From: Prostheceraeus crozeri
Taxonomy: Eukaryota > Platyhelminthes > Polycladida > Euryleptidae
DNA length: 64,000 nucleotides
NCBI GenBank assembly: GCA_907163375.1
Contig: CAJQUW010000883.1
Span: forward strand, 1 to 64,000
Direction of reading: 5' to 3'
Shown: positions 56,061-64,000 of the stretch, piece by piece
Layout of the letters: every line of letters starts with the position of its first letter
Numbering within the stretch: position 1 is the stretch's first letter
Notes under the pieces: model-generated
The model's database searches: none
Told to the model about the DNA's origin: nothing
The model's input: only the letters and a program-made list of their open reading frames with translations
Translations under genes and position numbers: made by a program

Positions 56061-58702
56061 AGTTCGCTTGCAGTCGTTTCTGCATGTTTTTTTTATTCGC
56101 GAGCCATGTCGAAGCCGAGAGTGAAGCCAATTGTGGCAGATCTGAGAGCATCTGATACTCTGATGGAATCGTTAGGCTCGTCTGACTCATCATTGCATAC
56201 GACGAAGGCCTCGGCCAATAATTTGTGCTACATTTTTAAGTAATGCATGATCTTTCGAGTTCAGGAATCGCTATCTTTTCAACACTCATTAACCTCGATC
56301 AGGCGATAATTGCTTACCTGAAAATTCTGACACTCTCACTTATCTGCGTTGTATCAGTTGCACCCTTTTACCATCTAGTCGTCGATGAGTGATCTGTTTC
56401 CTGAGATTCTACCCTCTCATTTGATCGTTTTTGAAAGCATAAGTGAAAACGTTTTGTTTTTGAAAGAGATTTCCGTTGATGAACAACTCAGAAATTGTAA
56501 TCTGATTATTGGTATTGCAAGAAAATCATGGAAGAATGATTCCATAACAGCAATTATGAGGGCGAGATCGTTTTCGAAAGTTCATAGATTTCATTTGTCT
56601 TTTTTTATATGCCTTACACCAGGTTTATCCGATGATAGATGCTTATTACCTTTCTGCACTTTTCTTCCATTAAACATTCATTTGGCACATGAATAAGGTG
56701 GAAGACCGAAACATGCATTTGTGAAATTGAAGTTTGCGAGAATATATCTCCGATAAATATTTTTCTTTATAAAGTTGGGCCTTCATGTCGATTAGTAGCT
56801 GATATACGTAGGGGCGTATCTAGACCCCTGCGCGGAAAATTTTCGCTCACCAATTGTTATGAACTGCGTCATGGTGATGGCAGCATTCATATTACTCATA
56901 AAGATGTCATCAGTTTTCATCAGTAAATTCTCCAAGTTCTCACTCTCTAAGTTGAAGAAATCATGGTTAAACATAAACAGTCGATAAGTTATTGAACACG
57001 CTACATCGACACTCGGACAGTTTGGATTTTCTTGTCTGATGGAAATCTATAGAAACACACATTATTGATATTGGTATCACTAATTTTTGCACTTAGAAAT
57101 TCATTACCGCACCATAGTGGTGTTCGAACATCGACCGACTATGAGTACATGTAGGTGACTTTCATTTCTAGTCTTAAGGCACATTTCAACGCCTAGCAGC
57201 AACCTCTGCTCTCTGCACCCATTATCGAATGAATCTATCTTCCCTAAACCTGTCCTTGATGACGTCATCTTCAATTGTTTTCGGTTGCTGTACGCAAACG
57301 ACACTACTTGACATTACGGGACTACGACAGGTGTCCCGCAGTGGCGTAGGCAAGGGGGAGATTGTTGTGATAGATAGATACCCCCAAATGAGTGGGACTG
57401 TAGGATAGAGGGCGGAGATTTTGTGGATCATGAATATAGGGATATTTCCTTGTAGTGTTGTGAGTGCTGTATTAACTCATGCAATGCTATATGAGCCATT
57501 GGTGTTGAAGGCAGTTACTGATTATCTCCTGATTTTCGTTCTACAACTTACCATTTCTTAAATTCCATTTGGACCAGATGATCCAACGCTGCTAATTTAG
57601 ATGCTGGGCTGGCATGAGGTCATATTCCTAATGGGATTTAGCTGAAGGGTATATGGACACCTTCAATTGTCATCATTGCCAGCGGGCGATCACATGCAGC
57701 ATTTGACAGCCGTGACACAGCTTTAATCCGACTCGATGCATAAAACGACTTACATTGACGCTGAAAATTCAGCTGTGAAAATGAAAAGATGAAATCATTC
57801 GACGCATGTCAGAAGATTTTCTCAAGTTAATCTATCTTCCAAGTGTGTCCATTGCATTGATGATTGCATCAATGACCAGTCGACCGTTAGCAGACAGGAC
57901 CGATGAATCGCTTGACGCAGCGAATCCCGCTGCGGTAACATCCGTAGTGCAGAATATCTGTTCCAAATTATAGGCGGATTGTCGTCATTAAGATTCTTAT
58001 GCTTACCTTGTGTGGAATATTTCTCGTTCCTTCTTACCGATCGTCTATCTCTTCTGTGATTTTTATAAGATAAAGCGAGCAAGAACCGGCAAAAAGTAAA
58101 AAATGTATTGAAATTCTAGCGTTGCAGTGAGACCATACAGTTATTATTTTACTCGAAGATTGAGTTGAGCCTAGTAACATTGAAAGAGAATGAAAACCGC
58201 TATAGAGTGCATGAGGCGGATAAGGTCCACCCATCTAATAGGTGAAGGGACTTATAAAACTTAATAGTACTACAAAGCTTCATTTGGATAATGTGAAAAT
58301 GCACATATAAACATGGTAATCTTCCGCTCGTTCATTGTTTTGATTGCTTGAACATAGCACTTAAAATTTATTGAATACTATTAAGGTTTTTGTTTCTTAT
58401 CTATTTTCAGCTTCTTGCATTTGTCAAAAACGCACCATTAATCCACGATAAGTCAAACAAGACTTGAGCTGTTAGCAGTTTATGTACAAACTGAATATAA
58501 TTTGTTCTGCAGGAATGCGACAGGTGATTTAATACACATCTGCGATGTGATCGATAGAATAAATTATTTTCTTTTGATCAATTTCTTCATTATATTCATA
58601 ATATGGATCTCATAAATGCAGTATGAACGATAGGATAGTATTCCAACATATAGTATTCCAACATACATATCCATCAGTCATATAACTACGAATTCAATGA
58701 TG
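56061..58702. other. no gene recognised
   Basis: A 2.6-kb stretch. A 103-codon plus-strand frame at 56385-56696 has no recognisable domain, and its splice flanks are not convincing. Nothing else is supported. Confidence 0.4.
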
Positions 58703-58880
58703 CCATATTTTTATCAGCTAATAAAAACGCACAAGAATAGCGAAGAGATGAAAATCCGACCGATTGTTTCCAATAAAAATTGACCCACCAAGAAACTGTC
58801 TTGTCTATTATCGAATATTCTTTACAAAGTGGCTACATATTCCAATTGGTGACGAAATACTTCAATAAGGTCAAGCGCAG
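58703..58880 (+). pseudogene. Penelope-like RT fragment (N-terminal RT motif)
   Basis: The plus strand reads PYFYQLIKTHKNSEEMKIRP followed by IVSNKN, the classic P-x-F-Y-x-L-x-K-x-H-K and I-R-P-I-V-S block of Penelope-type RT. A stop follows, then PTKKLSCLL-like sequence in broken frames. It is a short dead fragment. Confidence 0.6.
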
Positions 58881-59555
58881 TGCCACACGAATTATTGGTC
58901 CGTATGCACAGCCTAGTCACGACTTGAATTGGTATGCACAAGTGAAGACTAGCCAGTCCATTGATGTATATACTCCTATATCAATCAGCTAGTTGCGACT
59001 AGAGGTAATAATAGAAGGGAAAGGACCACTGACTATCCCAGTCAGTAAGAAGGAGATTCCTCTTCGGCGTCGTCAGAATTCATCTTAACTAGAAAATCAT
59101 CTGCTGAATTTCATTGGCCATTCAATATCCTGCGAGAAACGTCAGTGAATGGGAAACATTACGCCTCTAGAAACTGCAGTTCACCGAGATTGATAGTATG
59201 TCAGCTAGCGACCAGCAGCAAAGCATTAAATGAATTTATTATGAAACGTATGTAGTCAACTTGAGAACCATGTGAAAAAATATGATGTTGAACCTCCAAG
59301 AATCCCCCTTGTCTTCATCTTGCAATCGCAGGTTAAACTGATGACCGTTTCGAACCTGAACAAGAACAGGAAATCCGGTTGGTCGAATGCATTGCCGCTT
59401 TAACGAAATTTGATTGTTCTACTATTCAAGGCTCATGCTGTCCACTATCCAACGCGATGAATCTACTGACATTTGGAAATACATGATAAGCTCTGATATT
59501 ATGTTTCTGCAAAATGGTGATGTCATTCACAACCTTCTGCGTAGCAACTCAGGCA
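58881..59555. other. no gene recognised
   Basis: Broken frames only. The open frame from 59414 runs into the direct repeat and is not supported as a gene. Confidence 0.35.
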
Positions 59556-60283
59556 GTGAGACGATGTATAGTGTAGATATGCATCATTCAACCGATGGAG
59601 ATGTACCCACCCAGCAAGAAAAATCCGAGGAACGTACGGATACAGGGAAGATAACCACAAAAAAACCGCGGATTACTTTTAATAAGTCGATACGGTGATA
59701 AAAGGATAACAGATATCCACGGATATGCGGGAGATATCCTCTATTTTCCGTGGCAGATGATGAGAAGGATAGTCGATATCCGTGGATAGTGTACGGATAT
59801 TTGAAGGTCGCCTCACAATGATATACCGGATGAGTATCCTTAAGATATAATGACGGATATCCGAGTTTGTTAAGCACTAAGTTACAGCATTAAGTTGTTT
59901 ATGAGTACTAAGCAATATATGAGCATTATATAGGAAGAGTCAGCCTTTTCATTAGAATCTAGTTGTACTAGGCCTATTCATAGAGGTGCAATATATCAGT
60001 AATTGCAATGGTTGATTATGCTTTGGCGCAAATTTGCGACAGCTTTTCATTCGATATTTTTTTAGAGATCTACATAAAAGCCTACAATTTAGATATAGAT
60101 TAACTGAAATTCAGCCGGCTGAATATTAATCTGATTCACGTTCTGTCGGTATATAGAATTTACAGTCGTGTTGATGAACGATGTCGAAAAATGACAAAAT
60201 ACCCATCAGTCGGTTTTCAAGTTTTACTACCGTACAATAATTCAAATGGATATTTTAACAACACTTAAATCGATCTTATATAC
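59556..60283 (+). repeat. 728-bp direct repeat, left copy
   Basis: It starts GTGAGACGATGTATAGTG and ends CGATCTTATATAC. It is identical to 62071-62798 except for one base (T in AACGTACGG, A in the other copy), with no gaps. It holds several GGATATCC-like palindromic motifs and the sequence ACCCACCCAGCAAG near its left end. It has no open gene of its own. Confidence 0.97.
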
Positions 60284-60500
60284 ACCTTTTCCAAACCAAC
60301 TATAACAATTTTCAAATCAGAGATAATAAATCTCAAGACAAAAATAATTCTGACTTTTGATCTGAGAATTGTTACAGAAGAGCTGCGCTGTCAACTAAAG
60401 TGCAGACGGAAAAGTCAAAGCAAAATAAATTTGCTCAATTCAATTGTAAAGATCGCAAATGGTTTATATATAACAAGAAATTTTACGAAGCTAATAAGAG

Positions 60501-60655
60501 TATACCGTATTTTCTCTAATAAGCGCCGCCCTCTATTAACCGCCGCACCTTGACACGCATGGAAAATAAGCGCCGCCCTCCAATAAGCGCCGCAACTGTT
60601 TAAGTGTGAAAAAATAAGCGCCGCGGCGCTTATTAGAGAAAAATGTAGTAAGTTT
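60501..60655. mobile_element. small element with AATAAGCGCCGC repeats
   Basis: It opens with TACCGTATTTTCTCTAATAA and GCGCCGCC and closes with the inverse (GCGGCGCTTATTAGAGAAAA). Two further AATAAGCGCCGC units lie between. It sits directly downstream of the transposase stop codon. It may be a MITE, or a terminal region recognised by some transposase. Confidence 0.6.
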
Positions 60656-60793
60656 TTTTTAAAGTAATAGGCCCACATATGGAAAAAGAATACTTTGTAA
60701 TTATTGATTATGTTTGTAATTAAAAGCAAAATAAAATAAACAAAACAAAACAAAATAATCCAAATCAAATATATTATTTTTTTAAAATAACAT

Positions 60794-61822
60794 TCACTCA
60801 TGGTTGATATCTTCGCCAGCCATGCAAGCGGGGAGAAGAGTCAGCATATGTTGGTAGATATTGTGCACTTTGTCGAGGGTGATGGCTGCAATGGCTTGTT
60901 CGGCAAGCTGCATCATTGTTGCCACCCTTCGCTGTTGTTGTTGTTGGAGCAGATCATCTCGGATCTCTGCCATCAGCTTCTTGAATTCAGCCTTCCATAC
61001 GCTGAAGGAGCCCTCGCAAATGTTCAAGAAGGGAGAGTAGGCAGGCTGGAAGCGATAGGAGTGTCCCACTTTCAGTTGAGCAATAGCAGCTATGTTGTGA
61101 GATGGAGCGTTGTCGAAGATGAAGATCAAAGTCCTGTCTTGAAAACGTTCGGAGCACTCCTCGAGAAATTGCTTGAAGTCAGCAGCGCGATATCCTCCTT
61201 CCTTGAATGCATGGTGCACCAAGCCTCGTTCGTTTGACACAGCGAAGATTGTGGACATGTGTGCGCTTTGTCTTGCATTAACAACTCGAAAGGCTGGCTG
61301 TCCTCGTAGCGCTCTGCCCATGCTTCTTCTCAACCAGAGGCGAAAACCGCTTTCGTCGACATACACTTTTTCGACGTTGGCCATCCTCAATAGCCATTGA
61401 GCCATATCCCTTCGCGCAGCTTTAACATCAGGCGAGTTGCGTTGAGCCGGCACGTCGCGCAACAACTTCAAAGTTATAAGACGACCATTCAGTGCATTGG
61501 CAACTGAATTTTCACAAATTCGAGGTTTGTGCGGAAGTCTGTGGCGGAGTTCTGTGTTGATTTGAATCAACGTGTACTCAGGGTGCTCCTCGACGACTGA
61601 AACAATTGCATTGATCATTTGCGCATCAATGCGCCTGTTGCGAGTGCCACCGCGAGGGCGAGAAACGACACCATGCTGTTGATAGCGTCGAATGATCGCA
61701 TACGCAGTTCCTTGAAGGATTCCCAACTGCCGCGCCGTCTCAGCAAAATCTTCATGCCTCTCGTAGGCAGCCACGATTCGTTGTTTGTCAACGTCGCTTA
61801 TGCGGTTTCTTGGCATCGTCAA
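60794..61822 (-). CDS. intact IS630-like (Tc1/mariner superfamily) transposase
   Basis: 342 residues with no interruption. Residues 13-50 form a helix-turn-helix (DKQRIVAAYERHEDFAETAR and following). Residues 53-65 are a basic GGTRNRR hook. The DDE_3 core holds YVDESG (Asp156), FIFDNAPSHN (Asp237) and NICEGSFSVWK (Glu270). The last two are separated by 32 residues, an uncommon spacing. A QQQQQ run follows at about 293-297. The gene is near 50% G+C against about 35% for its surroundings. Intactness, composition and the near-identical flanking repeats all point to a recent arrival. The product would cut and rejoin DNA at its own ends, but those ends were not found. Confidence 0.9.
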   Translation of the reverse strand: MTMPRNRISDVDKQRIVAAYERHEDFAETARQLGILQGTAYAIIRRYQQHGVVSRPRGGTRNRRIDAQMINAIVSVVEEHPEYTLIQINTELRHRLPHKPRICENSVANALNGRLITLKLLRDVPAQRNSPDVKAARRDMAQWLLRMANVEKVYVDESGFRLWLRRSMGRALRGQPAFRVVNARQSAHMSTIFAVSNERGLVHHAFKEGGYRAADFKQFLEECSERFQDRTLIFIFDNAPSHNIAAIAQLKVGHSYRFQPAYSPFLNICEGSFSVWKAEFKKLMAEIRDDLLQQQQQRRVATMMQLAEQAIAAITLDKVHNIYQHMLTLLPACMAGEDINHE

Positions 61823-62070
61823 ATTTCAACAGAATATCGTTTTATTGAAGCTTTTAACTTGGCAGTGAATTGATGTCTTGCGCGTTTTGCAGTTGATTTG
61901 CGATTATTGACACCTAATCACTTAATTGACACATGAATTGAAAATTTCTACTCTTGATCTAAGAAATAAGCCGGCTGAATTGCGTCATCTTACATTTGAC
62001 ATGATAAAATATTCTTGTATTGAGATTATTTACAATTGATTTTCATTAGCTTATATTTGACTTGGAAAAG
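61823..62070. other. spacer between transposase start and right direct repeat
   Basis: AT-rich with no clear inverted match to the left side. A transposon terminus should lie here or within the repeat. Confidence 0.4.
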
Positions 62071-62798
62071 GTGAGACGATGTATAGTGTAGATATGCATC
62101 ATTCAACCGATGGAGATGTACCCACCCAGCAAGAAAAATCCGAGGAACGAACGGATACAGGGAAGATAACCACAAAAAAACCGCGGATTACTTTTAATAA
62201 GTCGATACGGTGATAAAAGGATAACAGATATCCACGGATATGCGGGAGATATCCTCTATTTTCCGTGGCAGATGATGAGAAGGATAGTCGATATCCGTGG
62301 ATAGTGTACGGATATTTGAAGGTCGCCTCACAATGATATACCGGATGAGTATCCTTAAGATATAATGACGGATATCCGAGTTTGTTAAGCACTAAGTTAC
62401 AGCATTAAGTTGTTTATGAGTACTAAGCAATATATGAGCATTATATAGGAAGAGTCAGCCTTTTCATTAGAATCTAGTTGTACTAGGCCTATTCATAGAG
62501 GTGCAATATATCAGTAATTGCAATGGTTGATTATGCTTTGGCGCAAATTTGCGACAGCTTTTCATTCGATATTTTTTTAGAGATCTACATAAAAGCCTAC
62601 AATTTAGATATAGATTAACTGAAATTCAGCCGGCTGAATATTAATCTGATTCACGTTCTGTCGGTATATAGAATTTACAGTCGTGTTGATGAACGATGTC
62701 GAAAAATGACAAAATACCCATCAGTCGGTTTTCAAGTTTTACTACCGTACAATAATTCAAATGGATATTTTAACAACACTTAAATCGATCTTATATAC
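62071..62798 (+). repeat. 728-bp direct repeat, right copy
   Basis: Matches 59556-60283 at 727 of 728 positions, offset 2515 bp. The sequences outside the two copies are unrelated, so this is not a simple extended tandem array. It abuts a degraded MITE at 62820-62985. Confidence 0.97.
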
Positions 62799-62819
62799 TT
62801 TCAGAGATTTTTTAGTAAA

Positions 62820-62985
62820 AGTTTGTACAATAATTACATTATGCAGGCAGTCAATATTCAGAGTAGCCAATGAATGACGGCATAAAAACCACTGAATATT
62901 CTGCCGATGTCAGTATTATAACGTCATTCATTATCTCGGCTGAAAATTCTACCGGCAGAATCTTAGATTATGAACAGTCCCAATT
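62820..62985. mobile_element. degraded MITE related to 4513-4999
   Basis: The right end CGGCAGAATC followed by TTAGATTATGAACAGTCCC resembles the inverse terminus of the GGGGCTGTTCATTAAC family. The left part is diverged or displaced by the direct repeat. Confidence 0.5.
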
Positions 62986-63149
62986 CACAATGCAGTGTAA
63001 TCTCACTCAAATTTCATTCCTTTTGATTAAGTGAAATTGTGCTATTCCAATAGCATGCTCCATGCCAGTACTTGTAGTTTCAAAAGTCCTAGCTGGTCTG
63101 TTTGATCTTTGCCACGTGAATGTGGACATCCCAGCTGAAAATTTCGAAC
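62986..63149. other. short unassigned spacer
   Basis: No feature is recognised before the TTAA site. Confidence 0.4.
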
Positions 63150-64000
63150 TTAACACTAGAAATACGGTGGAAAATGTATTACTAAAACTACGGACTGAGG
63201 TCAAAATGACCTCACATACAGATTATTATCATCTAATTGTCGGAATTGCTTTCCATAAGCTAATACATATACATGTATTCAAAACTTTCTAGTACCTGAT
63301 TGAGGATGTAGACTATATTTATAACATGTAAAAAATTTAAGAGTATGAAATAGGAGCACGAACAGTGACAAAGCATGAACGAAAAAACATCATTATTTTC
63401 TACAGTGTAGACAAACTATGGTTTTTTCAGCGTGTTTACCACAGACGTGAGAAGCACAGGAAACACACATATTTTGAGTTTTGTTTCGGCATCCACGCTC
63501 AGCACAAAATCGACGTGACTGTGAAGGAGTAGACGGAAGGCTTGTTGTTTGAGTGTTGAAGCCTGTCAGTTCCTTACCGAGATCAAGGATAAAATTTCGT
63601 CGGCTGATGAATGAGTTGTTTGCATATCTGAACAAAATCCAAGCATTGATAGCGGCCATGTCCAGTATGTTGAAAAATACAGCGACTGGCCAGCGTCTCG
63701 AAGCAGATTTGGTGGAATACAACCGAGCCATCTGATCTATGCAATCAACGCCGACCTTTGTTGTGTTATAATGCAAGATTGTTTCTGGTTTTCGCTTCTC
63801 ACTGTCTGCGATGTTGACATTATCGTGTAAAGTGCTCAACAAAGCGACAACTTTGGTCTTTTTGGCTTTGTAAACTGTCAACGTGCACCCAGATTCCGAG
63901 CGAAGAATTTTAGAGTCATATACATGATTCTTTGTCATGATTTTTTGGACGTCGGGTAACTCACGTCTGCTTTTCTTTACTGTTCCAACCAAGCTGGTGT
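63150..64000 (-). mobile_element. piggyBac-type element, one end (continues past window)
   Basis: The piggyBac target TTAA lies at 63150-63153, followed by the terminus CACTAGAAATACGGTGG and an internal palindrome GAGGTCAAAATGACCTC. The transposase gene lies inward on the minus strand. The other end is outside the window. Confidence 0.75.
63393..64000 (-). CDS. piggyBac transposase, C-terminal part (partial)
   Basis: About 200 residues are open up to the window edge, with the N-terminus outside. Key blocks: GTVKKSRRELP, KVVALLSTLHD, KPETILHYNTTKVGVDCIDQ (last catalytic region with V-D-x-I-D-Q-M), SRRWPVAVFFNILDMAAINA and a cysteine-rich end CAERGCRNK, CVSCASHVCGKH, CLHCRK that forms the zinc-binding tail. 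No stop or frame change is seen in this part, so the copy may be young. It excises and inserts at TTAA. Confidence 0.9.
   Translation of the reverse strand, partial: TSLVGTVKKSRRELPDVQKIMTKNHVYDSKILRSESGCTLTVYKAKKTKVVALLSTLHDNVNIADSEKRKPETILHYNTTKVGVDCIDQMARLYSTKSASRRWPVAVFFNILDMAAINAWILFRYANNSFISRRNFILDLGKELTGFNTQTTSLPSTPSQSRRFCAERGCRNKTQNMCVSCASHVCGKHAEKTIVCLHCRK

Noticed and set aside
56385-56696. 103-codon plus-strand frame with mixed hydrophobic segments
   Set aside because: No recognised family, no signal peptide, and no convincing splice sites.
59556-62798. Direct repeats as the long terminal repeats of a retroelement
   Set aside because: The interior holds only a DDE_3 transposase and no reverse transcriptase, and the ends lack the usual TG…CA. 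No retrovirus-type or other capsid-bearing element was recognised anywhere in the window.
1-64000. CRISPR arrays, operons, bacterial promoters
   Set aside because: Introns, SINEs and animal transposons show nuclear animal DNA. The regular arrays have long irregular units without unique spacers.

Overview
This is AT-rich (about one third G+C) intron-bearing metazoan DNA. It looks like a marine invertebrate genome with a very heavy load of DNA transposons and MITEs, Penelope-like retroelements and tRNA-derived SINEs. There are no operons and no bacterial gene spacing. The sequence alone does not fix the species.

Host genes are few. (1) A WASP/N-WASP family gene lies on the + strand in four coding exons between 6450 and 17062: WH1, basic patch, CRIB, a long tandemly repeated proline-rich region, one WH2-like helix, and a central/acidic tail. 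It is divergent. It lacks the autoinhibitory half of the GTPase-binding domain, ends without the usual acidic-domain tryptophan, and needs a -1 frame change at a run of six A just before the CRIB. (2) Two paralogous small secreted peptide precursors lie on the - strand, 27 kb apart (23272-23511 and 50181-50387). Each has a signal peptide, an acidic spacer, and one dibasic-flanked peptide with the core AWKERYGT followed by x-R-[K/R]-G-K-R. That is the layout of an amidated neuropeptide or peptide hormone, and I do not recognise the family. It is the best candidate for something undescribed. Two other possible exons (43708-43998 minus, 54062-54235 plus) are unidentified.

The rest is mainly mobile DNA. 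Transposase-bearing elements: a Tc1-like element whose main transposase frame has one stop (27666-29327), a pogo/Tigger-type relic (39758-41172), a Tc1 relic (55400-56060), a mariner-like relic (24965-25445), a piggyBac end cut by the window edge (63150-64000), and an intact, G+C-rich IS630-like transposase (60794-61822). The IS630-like gene sits between two 728-bp direct repeats that differ at one base. Penelope-like RT pieces lie at 25580-26870 (with an internal inversion) and 58703-58880, and ends with hammerhead-like motifs occur in three places.

MITEs and foldbacks are dense and nested: six copies of a CATAGAGTA-ended family, several families ending in TACACTGTAAA, four copies of a CACAGAATTA-ended family, long foldbacks at 3278-4293 and 34111-36118, and hAT-type insertions. 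Tandem arrays fill much of 44.0-47.8 kb. Long stretches between these carry nothing I can name and are listed as such.
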